The notes beneath the pieces are model-generated. The model searched no databases. It saw nothing but the letters and a program-made list of their open reading frames with translations, and was not told where the DNA came from. The position numbers and the translations under genes were made by a program. From contig NZ_BMYU01000001.1 of the NCBI RefSeq assembly GCF_014652435.1, forward strand, positions 620,001 through 684,000: a DNA stretch of 64,000 nucleotides, in the 5' to 3' direction. Numbering within the stretch: position 1 is the stretch's first letter; each line of letters opens with the position of its first letter. The stretch is from Cognatundibacterium squillarum (GTDB taxonomy: Bacteria; Pseudomonadota; Gammaproteobacteria; Burkholderiales; Burkholderiaceae_D). Below, one piece after another: positions 35,836 to 44,201 of the stretch.

Positions 35836-37368
35836 TTAGTTAGATTGCGCCAGCACTTGCTGGAAGAAACCACGTGCTGCAGCATTGCAGAACGGTGGAA
35901 CCAGAGTACCGTGGTATGCACTGGCAACGGCTGTTGCCGGGTTCTGACCCGCAGCTTGTGCTGCAGCAATCACTTTTGCTTTGGAAGTCGCAAAACCAAC
36001 TTTTGCTGCCGCAAACGGATCAGTTGCACCGGTTACTGCAGAATCAACGTCCAGAACAGGCAATGCTGCTGCTGGGAAACCTTTACCCTGGAAGAATGCC
36101 TGCGTCAGCTGAGTATTCACCCAGAATACTGTCGGGTCAGCGTTACCGCCGCACAGCATGACAGGATTAGAAGGCACGAAATTACGCAGATCGTTTTTCA
36201 GTGCTGCTTTACGGAACGGATGTGCGGGTGTGCAGTTCAGTGGATCCAGAGGATTCGCGCCACACTTATTCGCTTGCAGATCCGCCAGATAGGCATTACG
36301 GAACGATGTTTTGATCAGGTTGCCATCACCGAAGAATGCTGCAAATTGCGCAGATGTCGGACCAGGCAGCGAGTCTTTTGCGAATGTCGCTGTTTGCGGC
36401 AGTTTGCCGGATGTGTACAGATCGCTCAGTGTGTACTGACCAGGAATCAGAGATTCGATACCGGTTGCGTATTTATCTTCATAAATATCGCCCGGGGTGT
36501 TGTACAAGCCACCGTAAGATTTTTGCCAGCCGGTTGTGATCATTGGCAGGAAAGCGGTACCACCCAGGTTCGGGCTGCCTGCGAAAATCGCGTCACCCAT
36601 TGTGCTGATCGCGTAAGGACCAGACATACCAGCGGTTGCAGTCACTTTAAATTCAGAAGAATAAGTAGATTGCATTGCTTTTTGCGTTGCAACCGCAACG
36701 TGGCCACCCTGAGAGTAACCTGCGATCAGCAGTTTGCCGGAATCCTGCGCACCAATCACAGGGAATGCTTTACGTGCAGCACGCATTGCATCAACCATGT
36801 CGTTGGCTTGCTGTTCAGCATTCAGATATGGATGGTAGGACAGAGAAGAAACATCGTAGCCAGCATAGTTAGGCGCAACGACGATGAAACCCTGAGCGGC
36901 GTACATCGCTGCAACCAGCGTTGCTTCGGCGTAGCCGGAAACGTTCGCCATGTTGAATGCTTTTTCGACAGTAGTGCCGTGCGCATACAGCAAAACCGGA
37001 CGTGGACCAGCACATGCCGGATCAGAGCCGGAAGGTACGTACATCGCTGCCGTTGCCGTCGCTGGCTCATTTGCGCCACCGACGGTTGCATATTTCATGT
37101 AATAGACCGACAGCGCGCATTTCGGCGTACCTGTGACCTGTGTAATACCAGGAGAACCTGCTTCCAGCTTCGCAGCGAATGCGGCTGGCTCCAGTTTAGG
37201 CAGTGCTTCGCCGTTAGCCTGTGGAATCGGCACCTGAATTGGCGGACTCGCGAGCAAAGTACCGCGAGCCATGGAATCAGTTACTGTCGGACCAGGTGTC
37301 CCGCTGCCACCACAAGCTGCCAGAACAGCAGTTGCGAGCAGGGATAACGCGACGTGGTGTTGACGCAT
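35836..37368 (-). CDS. Secreted lipase-like alpha/beta-hydrolase lipoprotein
   Basis: 510 residues, with GAGGAG 7 bp before the ATG. The signal ends in a lipobox (LATAVLAAC-GGSG), so the protein is probably lipid-anchored. RPVLLYAHGTTVEK is the oxyanion region, LLIAGYSQGGHVAVATQKA the nucleophile elbow (GYSQG), and MLCGGNADPTVFWVNTQ and VASAYHGTLVPPFC hold plausible Asp and His of the triad. It resembles fungal/bacterial secretory lipases. A TetR-type operator 59 bp upstream suggests induction by a fatty-acid-like ligand. Confidence 0.82.
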   Translation of the reverse strand: MRQHHVALSLLATAVLAACGGSGTPGPTVTDSMARGTLLASPPIQVPIPQANGEALPKLEPAAFAAKLEAGSPGITQVTGTPKCALSVYYMKYATVGGANEPATATAAMYVPSGSDPACAGPRPVLLYAHGTTVEKAFNMANVSGYAEATLVAAMYAAQGFIVVAPNYAGYDVSSLSYHPYLNAEQQANDMVDAMRAARKAFPVIGAQDSGKLLIAGYSQGGHVAVATQKAMQSTYSSEFKVTATAGMSGPYAISTMGDAIFAGSPNLGGTAFLPMITTGWQKSYGGLYNTPGDIYEDKYATGIESLIPGQYTLSDLYTSGKLPQTATFAKDSLPGPTSAQFAAFFGDGNLIKTSFRNAYLADLQANKCGANPLDPLNCTPAHPFRKAALKNDLRNFVPSNPVMLCGGNADPTVFWVNTQLTQAFFQGKGFPAAALPVLDVDSAVTGATDPFAAAKVGFATSKAKVIAAAQAAGQNPATAVASAYHGTLVPPFCNAAARGFFQQVLAQSN

Positions 37369-37426
37369 TGTTGTCTCCTCTAAGAATTATGTAGTCAAGT
37401 TTGCAAGAAGCAATCGTCTTCAAATG

Positions 37427-37438
37427 GAACGAGCGTTC
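37427..37438 (-). promoter_or_regulatory. TetR-type operator upstream of the lipase-ompW operon
   Basis: GAACGAGCGTTC is a perfect palindrome apart from its two central bases; in context the minus strand reads TTGAACGCTCGTTCCA, the usual form of TetR/AcrR-family operators. It lies 59-70 bp before the lipase start. The repressor gene is not in the window. The rest of the 398-bp gap is A/T-rich with no gene. Confidence 0.6.
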
Positions 37439-37766
37439 AAAAAACTCAGGTTTAGTATCTCACCAGCACATTTACTATGGTAGTAAAAAGCACAAATCTA
37501 GAGGAAATCCTCTTAATTAAAAAACCTTAAGTCCAAAGCGGAAATAAGCCGCATAAGGGCGCGAATTATAGGCGCTGCCGGTTAATTTTAAAAGACGATT
37601 TCAGCATAACTTTGATTATGCTGATTTTGCAATCTGACACAATTAAATTCGCGTTTGTGGGATTTTTGCGACGCATGAAAGCGAGGCTCAGCATTGCTCC
37701 GACAGGCGCGCCGGAAACATACTGTCAGCAGTAATCAGACTGATCTGCAAGACAGGCTTTCAAGGC

Positions 37767-38549
37767 TTATTCGGCAGCAAATACACCCAACGCAAGCCAG
37801 CGCTGCACACATTGCAAAACCTGCTCTGGCGAAACCGATTCCGCAACCAGCAGATGGGTCAATGCATAACCCAGCGCATTACCTGCAGCAATGGATGACA
37901 AGGCCTGAAATTCCGGCGCACTGATCACGCTCACTTCAGCCCGCCAGACAGGCCGGCTGACAACCGCATACTGCCCATACTCCTGCCATGCAAGCCCGTC
38001 CACATCACCGTTCTGATGTGCCAGCCAGATCTCGGTCACATTTCCCTTGAATTGCATTATCTGCACGCAATCAGAAATCTTCAGCTTCACCTGCATCATG
38101 CGGTCAATTTCAGCACCACACTGACTGATTAACTGATGCAGCGTCAGCAATTTCTGATCCGCAGCGTAATAGATCCGATGCACTTGCCATTCGAGGCGGG
38201 CCACCTCTGCCAAGTAAGGATATCCGGCACATAGCGGACTTTGACAAACAAAATCTGAAAATGAGGCACCGTACAAATGCAGGTCACCGCTTAACGAGGG
38301 CGTTTCTTCTGCGTACGTGTCCGCCAGTGCGTGAAAGCATTGCACGCCAACCAACTGACACAAAACAGGATAAGCCTGCTTCAGAACTTGTCTGCGCTGC
38401 GCACGCTGGCTGTCGCGGTACAGATGCAGTCCGTTTTCAAACGGCGACACCAGCAAGCCGGATAACTTCTGAACATCGGTATCCCGCTGACGAATTGCAT
38501 CAAGCAATGTAGCCTGCCATGTTAAATCCGGCGATTCATGATTCTGCAT
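37767..38549 (-). CDS. bufC: BufC/HvfC-family (DUF2063) putative DNA-binding domain protein
   Basis: 260 residues from the ATG at 38549, with GGAGG upstream; its start overlaps the bufB end by 14 bp. LSGLLVSPFENGLHLYRDSQRAQRR and LKQAYPVLCQLVGVQCFHALA are the DUF2063 signature. In bufferin and methanobactin systems this type of protein acts as a partner of the DUF692 enzyme that modifies cysteines of the precursor. It is the last gene of the bufA-bufB-bufC run. Confidence 0.85.
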   Translation of the reverse strand: MQNHESPDLTWQATLLDAIRQRDTDVQKLSGLLVSPFENGLHLYRDSQRAQRRQVLKQAYPVLCQLVGVQCFHALADTYAEETPSLSGDLHLYGASFSDFVCQSPLCAGYPYLAEVARLEWQVHRIYYAADQKLLTLHQLISQCGAEIDRMMQVKLKISDCVQIMQFKGNVTEIWLAHQNGDVDGLAWQEYGQYAVVSRPVWRAEVSVISAPEFQALSSIAAGNALGYALTHLLVAESVSPEQVLQCVQRWLALGVFAAE

Positions 38550-39414
38550 TTCCGCCTCCCGCAGCGCTCCGGATTTCCCTGACTTCCTGCAATTCAGACA
38601 ACAAATCTGACAATGGGGGAATGTCCGCATCGCGCTCTATCATCACCGGAACTGAAGCAGCACCGTGCTGACAAGCGAACCGGTACAAGTCAATCACCTG
38701 ATCTGTCAGCGGCGCGTCATGGGTATCAAACAACAATTCGCCACGAACCTGATGTCCGGCAAGATGAATCTCCGTGATCTGATCGAGCGGCAGAGCAAGG
38801 TAGCGCATCAGCTCAGCGCGGGCATCCACTTTGTGATTCCACTGGCTGACATATAAATTATTGATATCCAGCAGAACACCGCAACCACTGCGACGTGCAA
38901 GCGTTGTCAGGAATTCTGCCTCTGTCATATCGGCATCCTGAAAGCGGACGTAGGACGAAACATTTTCCAGCGCAATCCGGCACCCGAGAAAGTTTTGTAC
39001 CTGGTCTACCCTGTCCGTCAGCCAGCCGAGTAAATTACGACGCATCGGCAGCGGCAATAATTCGTTAGCAAATACGCCGCCAGCGGCATTCCAGCAAAGA
39101 TGCTCAGAAACCGCCGCTGGCTGCACCTGACGTATCAGCGATTTGAGTTTTTCGAGGTGGCTCAGAGACAAAGGATCCGCAGAGCCGATGCCAAGCCCCA
39201 CGCCATGCAAACTGACTGGATAATCCTCGCGCAAGCGCATCAGCACATGACGGTCGTAGCCGCCCTCACTGAAATAATTCTCTGAGTGGACTTCCAGCCA
39301 GTCGACCGGCTGTTTTTTTTCGAGAAAATCCGGATAGTGTGCGTGACGCAAGCCCAGTCCGACACCGGACAAAGGATGCGGGGCTTGCGCAGCTGGTGTA
39401 ACGATCTGACTCAC
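38536..39414 (-). CDS. bufB: BufB/MbnB-family (DUF692) iron enzyme modifying a metallophore peptide
   Basis: 292 residues. A TIM-barrel DUF692 protein with GLGLRHAHYPDFL, DWLEVHSENYF, VSLHGVGLGIG, EHLCWN, LLDINNLYVSQWNH, EIHLAGHQ and MIERDADIPPL, which contain the His, Glu and Asp ligands of the multi-iron site. Known members convert cysteines to oxazolone/thioamide (MbnB) or thiooxazole (BufB) groups. It follows bufA by 6 bp, so its substrate is almost certainly that peptide. Confidence 0.9.
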   Translation of the reverse strand: MSQIVTPAAQAPHPLSGVGLGLRHAHYPDFLEKKQPVDWLEVHSENYFSEGGYDRHVLMRLREDYPVSLHGVGLGIGSADPLSLSHLEKLKSLIRQVQPAAVSEHLCWNAAGGVFANELLPLPMRRNLLGWLTDRVDQVQNFLGCRIALENVSSYVRFQDADMTEAEFLTTLARRSGCGVLLDINNLYVSQWNHKVDARAELMRYLALPLDQITEIHLAGHQVRGELLFDTHDAPLTDQVIDLYRFACQHGAASVPVMIERDADIPPLSDLLSELQEVREIRSAAGGGNAES

Positions 39415-39420
39415 GCCAGA

Positions 39421-39711
39421 TTACTTACTCATTTCCATCACTTTGGCACCCTTGTCTTTCGGGTCGGTTTTGCCACCAAGCTTCTCGCAAGTACCTGCAG
39501 GGACTTTTTTCCATTCATTCGGATCATTATCCTTGCTCGCCTGCCCTGCACAACCGTGTGAACCGTCTTTGCTTGCACAATCATTCTGACCGGCTTTCGC
39601 AATGCCGTAGCAACGTTCGGATTTTGCTTTAGCCGGTGCGTCTGCAGCGTCTGCCGCACCTGCACTGATCAGTCCCGCCAGAACGGCGGCAATCATTGCC
39701 TGCTGATTCAT
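39421..39711 (-). CDS. bufA: Bufferin-type (DUF2282) copper-binding peptide precursor
   Basis: 96 residues from the ATG at 39711, set by AGGAG 8 bp upstream. A signal peptide ([18 protein letters not shown]) leads to a mature part with exactly four Cys: [28 protein letters not shown] and AGTCEKLGG. This is the layout of DUF2282/BufA1 precursors whose cysteines become thiooxazoles and bind copper. The next two genes encode the modifying enzyme and partner. A short inverted repeat (GTTTCC/GGAAAC at 39740-39761) lies upstream, and TACAGGTGTA (39850-39859) resembles a CopY/BlaI-type operator; both are weak hints of control. Confidence 0.87.
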   Translation of the reverse strand: MNQQAMIAAVLAGLISAGAADAADAPAKAKSERCYGIAKAGQNDCASKDGSHGCAGQASKDNDPNEWKKVPAGTCEKLGGKTDPKDKGAKVMEMSK

Positions 39712-39972
39712 AGATATCTCCTCTGAGTAATCAAAAGCAGTTTCCTTAACAGTGAGGAAACCTTGCTGCGCATCATACATTTCCTGATAAAACCATGCAG
39801 CATTTGCCGGCGGATAATTTCATCACTGATGATTATTGACCTTCACAATTACAGGTGTACAGTAGGAAAACCTTTTACCGCCTTTCCATTAGTCTGCGAT
39901 ACCAAACCTCAGCAATGCCGGCACCTCTGGTTCTGGTGTATGCTTCACCCTTTTTTGCTCAGAAAGTCCATT

Positions 39973-40188
39973 ATGGAAAAGATTACCGTCCCGCTGCGCG
40001 GTGAGTTCATCGAACTGAACCAGCTTTTGAAGATCGCAGGTGTCTGCGATAGTGGTGGCGCCGGAAAAATGATCGTCGCCAGTGGTGATGTGACTGTGGA
40101 TGGCCAGCAGGAATTGCGCAAAACTGCAAAAATCCGTGCCGGCCAGGTCGTACAGATCGGTGATATCCGGATTTCGGTCACCGAATAA
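39973..40188 (+). CDS. S4-domain RNA-binding protein (YbcJ-like)
   Basis: 71 residues. ITVPLRGEFIELNQLLKIAGV, GAGKMIVASGDVTVDGQ and KTAKIRAGQVVQIGD form a stand-alone S4 fold as in YbcJ, thought to bind RNA in ribosome assembly or quality control. The start ATG at 39973 begins the domain; longer frames upstream have no support. Divergent from the bufferin operon. Confidence 0.85.
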   Translation: MEKITVPLRGEFIELNQLLKIAGVCDSGGAGKMIVASGDVTVDGQQELRKTAKIRAGQVVQIGDIRISVTE

Positions 40189-40199
40189 ACATAGCTTGC

Positions 40200-40634
40200 T
40201 TAAGCAGGCGTTTGCCCGGCAGCAGACGCCGGTGCGGGCTCTTTATTCCATGCAATCATAAAACGCGCCAGCATGTTATCCATGGTATCGACATGGTGTT
40301 CAAACCAGTGCGGCAATTCTTCTGCCAGTTTCTGTCCGAGATCCGTTTCACCAGCGAGATAGCGGCTGCGTACCTCGCGCATGATTTCCAGTACAGAATC
40401 ATGCTCTTGTTTATGACAGCCGACCGGCGGAAAATTTGTTTCTTCCATCCAGCGGTTTTCCTGCTCGAAGTGCTCAACCGAATGCGCAATCAGCGCGTCC
40501 AGACGTTCGATAAATGTGTCCGGCGAACCCTTACCCAATGCGGCACATAGGGTCACGAACTCGACATGTGTTTCATCCATCGGGCCATAACTGAGTTTCA
40601 GGCGGTCTGACCAGCCCCATTCTGTGTTTTCCAT
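40200..40634 (-). CDS. Bacteriohemerythrin
   Basis: 144 residues, a four-helix bundle with the di-iron ligands in order: MDETHVEFVTL, HSVEHFEQENRWMEE, CHKQEHDSVL and HWFEHHVDTMDNML. Stand-alone bacteriohemerythrins bind oxygen reversibly for storage or sensing. The N-terminal WGWSDRLKLSYGPMDETH is typical. Convergent with the S4 gene (11-bp gap). Confidence 0.92.
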   Translation of the reverse strand: MENTEWGWSDRLKLSYGPMDETHVEFVTLCAALGKGSPDTFIERLDALIAHSVEHFEQENRWMEETNFPPVGCHKQEHDSVLEIMREVRSRYLAGETDLGQKLAEELPHWFEHHVDTMDNMLARFMIAWNKEPAPASAAGQTPA

Positions 40635-40723
40635 GCTCTATCCTGAAAATGCAATGCCCCGCATTATCCGGCATCAGCGTGCTTTTCGCTTGCGTCAGAT
40701 CAGTGGATTCCGGCCGCAGGCAT

Positions 40724-40747
40724 AAAAAATGCGGCTGACGCCGCATT
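40724..40747 (-). terminator. Terminator of the YjfB-like gene
   Basis: On the minus strand AATGCGGC-GTCA-GCCGCATT is an 8-bp stem followed by TTTTTATG. Confidence 0.85.
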
Positions 40748-40769
40748 GTGTGTATGAAAACGGAGAAAC

Positions 40770-40970
40770 TCAGGCCGTCGTATTAATGTTGCGTCCCAGA
40801 TGCGGCGGCAGATTGCTGGTTGCCTGATTATTCGGGATCGCTTCTATCAGTGCAGTTGCACTTTCAGCCTGTATTTCATTGGCTTTCTTCAGAACAGCAA
40901 TGCTGACCGCCTGTGCATTGCCGACATCTGCCAGTGTTGTAGACAATTTCGCAATTCCAGTGACGTCCAT
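40770..40970 (-). CDS. YjfB-family small protein (putative motility protein)
   Basis: 66 residues from the ATG at 40970, set by AAGGAG 7 bp upstream; the open frame to 41039 has no such site. MDVTGIAKLSTTLADVGNAQ and AVLKKANEIQAESATALIEAI match the YjfB family, found near or regulated with flagellar genes, function unknown. Ends NLPPHLGRNINTTA, the usual tail. Confidence 0.8.
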   Translation of the reverse strand: MDVTGIAKLSTTLADVGNAQAVSIAVLKKANEIQAESATALIEAIPNNQATSNLPPHLGRNINTTA

Positions 40971-41163
40971 GACATTACTCCTTATCTGTACGTTTCTGTT
41001 AACGTCACGATGCAAGACCTTCTGAAGGGCAATGCACAAAATAAAAGCAGATTTTTGTGCTGCAAAGCATCATTTTTTCCGTAGCGAAACAGCACAGTCA
41101 CTGGTAGGTCATATTTGAGCGGCAAACTTCGGGACTTGTTTCAATTTCCGGTTTGCAAGCATC

Positions 41164-42294
41164 ATGTTGAAGACTTTTATCACGCCGCTATTACGCTGTT
41201 TCATTCTGTTTTTTATCACAACCTTGTCGCTGCCACTCAGTGCGCAGGACAATCTGATCATTGTCGGACAAGCTATTGATTTATCCGGCCCGAACGCGGC
41301 GGTCGGTCGCGACTATGTGGCCGGCATCACCACATTTTTTGACAGTATCAACAGCCACGGTGGCATCCACGGCAAACGCGTCCGCTATCTGGTGCGTGAC
41401 GATCAGGGTAATCCGGCCAACTCTGCAAAGCTGGCAGCGGAGCTGATCGAACGCGACAAAGCAGATTTTCTGATCGGTGGCATCGGCGCATCCACAGTCG
41501 ATGCCGTTGTCGCAACATCAGCCTTTCAGCAAAGCAAAATCAGCCTGTTTGCACCTTTGTCCGGCGTGCAGAAACAGCATGGCGGCCGCGTGGTGTACTG
41601 GCGTCCGAGCGCAGAACAGGAGATGCAATACATCTTCTCCTACTTCGATAAACTCGGCATTCGTCAGGTTGGCATCGCGCTGCAGGAAAACAGTGTCAAT
41701 CACGACATGTACCAGTATGTTGTGAATGAAATCCAGCGTCGCAAAATGACTCTCAGCGGCGTCGTCAAAATTACCGGCAATCCGACGGAACTGAGTCGCG
41801 AATCCGCTAAGCTGGCTGCCGGCAATCCGAACATTGTGATCACCGTTGCAGACACTGTGGCGACCGGCTTGTTTCTGAAATCTTTCCGCCGCTCTGCGCC
41901 GAAAGTATTTGTTGCCGGACTGTCGCTGACCAATCTGGATACGGTCGCAGAACTGGCGGGGCGTAGCGCGCTGGAATGGACGGTGTTTTCACAAGTAGTA
42001 CCGAATCCGCTCGGCAAAAAATCGGTTGTACAGATTGACCATAGCAATATGATGAAGAAATTCCGTGACGAAGAACTGTCTTCACTGACCTTCGAAGGTT
42101 TTCTGGTCGCAAAAACCCTGAGCCGCGCCATGCAGAATGGCCGTGGCGGACGCGATGCATTTGCCGGCATGACAGGTCAAAAAAATCAGATTGATCTCGG
42201 CGGATTTCTGATGACCCCGGATGAACAGCAAAACCGGATATCCGGATTTGTTGATATTGCATTATTCCGTAAAGGCGGCGGCCTTTTGTTCTGA
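41164..42294 (+). CDS. Periplasmic substrate-binding protein of the branched-chain amino-acid type (orphan)
   Basis: 376 residues with a signal peptide (CFILFFITTLSLPLSAQ). The mature start IIVGQAIDLSGPNAAVGRDYVAGITTFFDSIN and ADFLIGGIGASTVDAVV follow the LivK/Peripla_BP_6 fold. No permease or ATPase is adjacent, so it may serve a distant transporter or act as a sensor part. The ligand cannot be told from the sequence. Confidence 0.83.
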   Translation: MLKTFITPLLRCFILFFITTLSLPLSAQDNLIIVGQAIDLSGPNAAVGRDYVAGITTFFDSINSHGGIHGKRVRYLVRDDQGNPANSAKLAAELIERDKADFLIGGIGASTVDAVVATSAFQQSKISLFAPLSGVQKQHGGRVVYWRPSAEQEMQYIFSYFDKLGIRQVGIALQENSVNHDMYQYVVNEIQRRKMTLSGVVKITGNPTELSRESAKLAAGNPNIVITVADTVATGLFLKSFRRSAPKVFVAGLSLTNLDTVAELAGRSALEWTVFSQVVPNPLGKKSVVQIDHSNMMKKFRDEELSSLTFEGFLVAKTLSRAMQNGRGGRDAFAGMTGQKNQIDLGGFLMTPDEQQNRISGFVDIALFRKGGGLLF

Positions 42295-42385
42295 TTTACC
42301 ACGACCTGAAGTCGCAAAATTATTGCTTTGCATCACTATTCCGATTAGGCTTACGCGCGTTGAAACAAGCATAGGCAATCGTGTT

Positions 42386-42925
42386 ATGAATAAAGTCGTT
42401 ATTTCCGTTTTGCTGGCCTGCGCCAGTCTGTTGCTGACCAATACCGCTGCTGCACAAGTGTATGGCGGTATCGGCGCCGGCAAAACCTCATGGTCCTTAA
42501 ACTGCACAAGTACCTGCAGTGCCAGCAAACCGGATGTACACCTGACACTGGGCTACGATCTGGGTCAGGACTGGAGCGTGGAAGGTCGTTTCAGTAAATT
42601 ATCGGACGTTACTGAAACCACAAAACAATGGCGTTTCCGCAGCTACCAGACCGAAGTCGCCGGTCTGCGCCGGTTCATGGTGCAAAACAATCTGGTGACG
42701 TTTGGTAAATTCGGCGTGACGTACACCCGTTTCAGCCCGCAGGAAACCAATGGTGCCACCGTAGAGAAAAGCAACCGCTTCAGCCCGATGGTTGGCGTTG
42801 GCCTGGCCTATAAGATCACCAATCTGGTCGCAGTACGCGGCGAAATCGAAACCCGCCAGATTCGCTTTATGGAGCAAAACAGCAAGATCACCAGCGTCTC
42901 GCTCGGTATCCAGAAAGCATTCTGA
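42386..42925 (+). CDS. Small outer-membrane beta-barrel protein
   Basis: 179 residues from the ATG at 42386, which begins a signal peptide (VVISVLLACASLLLTNTAAAQ). Alternating strands (VYGGIGAGKTSWSLNC, HLTLGYDLGQDWSVEGRFSKL, LVTFGKFGVTYTRFS, MVGVGLAYKITNLVAVRGE) end in SVSLGIQKAF with a terminal Phe, as in eight-strand OmpA-like/opacity barrels. Two Cys (NCTSTC) near the N-terminus may form a disulfide. Confidence 0.75.
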   Translation: MNKVVISVLLACASLLLTNTAAAQVYGGIGAGKTSWSLNCTSTCSASKPDVHLTLGYDLGQDWSVEGRFSKLSDVTETTKQWRFRSYQTEVAGLRRFMVQNNLVTFGKFGVTYTRFSPQETNGATVEKSNRFSPMVGVGLAYKITNLVAVRGEIETRQIRFMEQNSKITSVSLGIQKAF

Positions 42926-42973
42926 TCGCAGAAGTTGCGACCTGAACACGGATGCGGCAAATCCGTTTGCTGC

Positions 42974-43018
42974 AAATTAAAACACCGCTCCTCCATCCGG
43001 ACAGCGGTGTTTTAATTT
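42974..43018. terminator. Bidirectional terminator
   Basis: AAATTAAAACACCGCT and AGCGGTGTTTTAATTT pair over 16 bp. Located after the barrel gene in a 327-bp convergent gap that also holds element copy 5. Confidence 0.88.
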
Positions 43019-43094
43019 ATGGATCACACAGACTTTCGCTGGTCAGAACCAAGTCAGCTGCGGAACTGCCAGTTTTTGCTCAAAAATACCCCAA

Positions 43095-43176
43095 ATGCGG
43101 AGTACAGCACAGCAATCCGGCGGTCGTCGGCAGAAAGTCCGGCTCTCTGGAAATGCAAGATGACGATCTTTGCACA
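43095..43176 (-). repeat. Dispersed type-A element, copy 5
   Basis: Minus-strand ends TGTGCAAAGATCGTCAT (43160-43176) and TGTGCTGTACTCCGCAT (43095-43111), 65 bp between starts, with core GCCGGACTTTCTGCCGACG. Same orientation as copy 6; together they bracket 43253-43980. Confidence 0.9.
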
Positions 43177-43252
43177 ACAAGACTACCGGTTTGCACTTCT
43201 GACTTATATTTCTCCCTCAATTTAAGCCCGACAAGGTACTCCATTCAGAGCA

Positions 43253-43768
43253 TCAGTCAGATGCAGAACCGATGATGACAAAGGAAGCATCAGTACGACT
43301 GAATAAAAGGGCAAAATCCCAAAAAACCGGATATGCAGGATGTCCTGTTTTAAGCCAGAAACGCTCAATTTTGTTTGCCGCCTTCGCTTGCTTCCGCACT
43401 TCCGCAAGCAATTCGTCCAAACAATTTGAGAATTCTACTGAAGCGACCACTTCCGCATCCGGTCCTGCGCCGGTATCCCCGGAGAACATTAAACTGTCTT
43501 GTATTTCGGCGACGATCTCATCCTCAGTGACTTCCTGAAATTCAACCGCGAGCACTTCGGCTCCCAGAACAGAGGAAACTCTGTTGTCTGATGATTCGCC
43601 AGCCATAGCTGTGACTTGATAACTTTGCAAAAAGACCGTGTAGTTTGTGGCATTACTATTCAAGCGCTCGCACATCTCGGAAAGTATCGCTGACTTCATC
43701 AACATAAGTTCTGATTTGAAATTTATAAGTATCAATAACAAGTTTCTGCGATTAGTTGCAGTCATCAC
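43253..43768 (-). CDS. Protein of unknown function, second gene of an islet
   Basis: 171 residues from a GTG at 43768 (or the ATG at 43765) that overlaps the stop of the gene before, so it is translationally coupled. Acidic central part (EVLAVEFQEVTEDEIVAEIQ; GDTGAGPDAEVVASVEF) and a C-terminal hydrophobic stretch (AYPVFWDFALLFSRTDASFVIIG). No family recognised and no signal peptide. More A/T-rich than its neighbours and bracketed by element copies 5 and 6. Confidence 0.55.
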   Translation of the reverse strand: MMTATNRRNLLLILINFKSELMLMKSAILSEMCERLNSNATNYTVFLQSYQVTAMAGESSDNRVSSVLGAEVLAVEFQEVTEDEIVAEIQDSLMFSGDTGAGPDAEVVASVEFSNCLDELLAEVRKQAKAANKIERFWLKTGHPAYPVFWDFALLFSRTDASFVIIGSASD

Positions 43769-43980
43769 GGTGCAGGAACAATTGTCTCACCGTTGCACTC
43801 GGCGCATTCAGTCAAGACCGCAGTCCAGCGACCGTTATTTTCCTGCTCACTACAGACAACGCCACGGCCGCCACATTTCGGACAAATCTGAAATCCATAC
43901 TGCTGCTCACGCCTGCTACGGCGTATGGCCTCCAGAAACATTCTGCGTCGTATGGCCGTTTTTAAATCAGTTGAACTCAA
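43765..43980 (-). CDS. Small zinc-ribbon-like protein, first gene of an islet
   Basis: 71 residues if started at the TTG at 43980, which lies 8 bp after AAGGAG; the frame is open to another TTG at 44007 with no site. ICPKCGGRGVVCSEQ and LTECAECNGETIV give two CxxCxG pairs as in DnaJ-type zinc fingers. The basic N-terminus (AIRRRMFLEAIRRSRREQQ) suggests nucleic-acid or protein contact. Its stop overlaps the next start, so the pair acts together. Function unknown. Confidence 0.6.
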   Translation of the reverse strand: MSSTDLKTAIRRRMFLEAIRRSRREQQYGFQICPKCGGRGVVCSEQENNGRWTAVLTECAECNGETIVPAP

Positions 43981-44032
43981 AAAATAGACTCCTTTCCTTA
44001 CACTCAACTGCCACCGCTGACTTTACTAGCAA

Positions 44033-44114
44033 ATGCGGTGTTCAGCACAGCAATCCGGTGATTGTCGGCAGAAAGTCCGGCTCTCCGAAAATGCAAGATG
44101 ACGAACTTTGCACA
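44033..44114 (-). repeat. Dispersed type-A element, copy 6
   Basis: Minus-strand ends TGTGCAAAGTTCGTCAT (44098-44114) and TGTGCTGAACACCGCAT (44033-44049), 65 bp between starts. Very similar to copy 5 across the whole 82 bp. Confidence 0.9.
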
Positions 44115-44147
44115 AATACAATCGTTTTCAAACTGAGAAAACCATAA

Positions 44148-44185
44148 AAAAACGCTGCTCATCGTATCCCATGAGCAGCGTTTTT
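44148..44185. terminator. Terminator of ppc
   Basis: AAAAACGCTGCTCAT and ATGAGCAGCGTTTTT pair over 15 bp. On the minus strand it follows the ppc stop and has a U-run. Confidence 0.92.
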
Positions 44186-44201
44186 CAGAAGCGGAACGAA
44201 C

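Noticed and set aside
37694..37924. Plus-strand frame of 76 codons
   Set aside because: It overlaps the end of bufC on the other strand and has no ribosome-binding site or recognisable protein.
28983..44114. CRISPR array
   Set aside because: The 17-bp motifs occur in isolated pairs with a conserved core between them, far apart, without varied spacers or cas genes.
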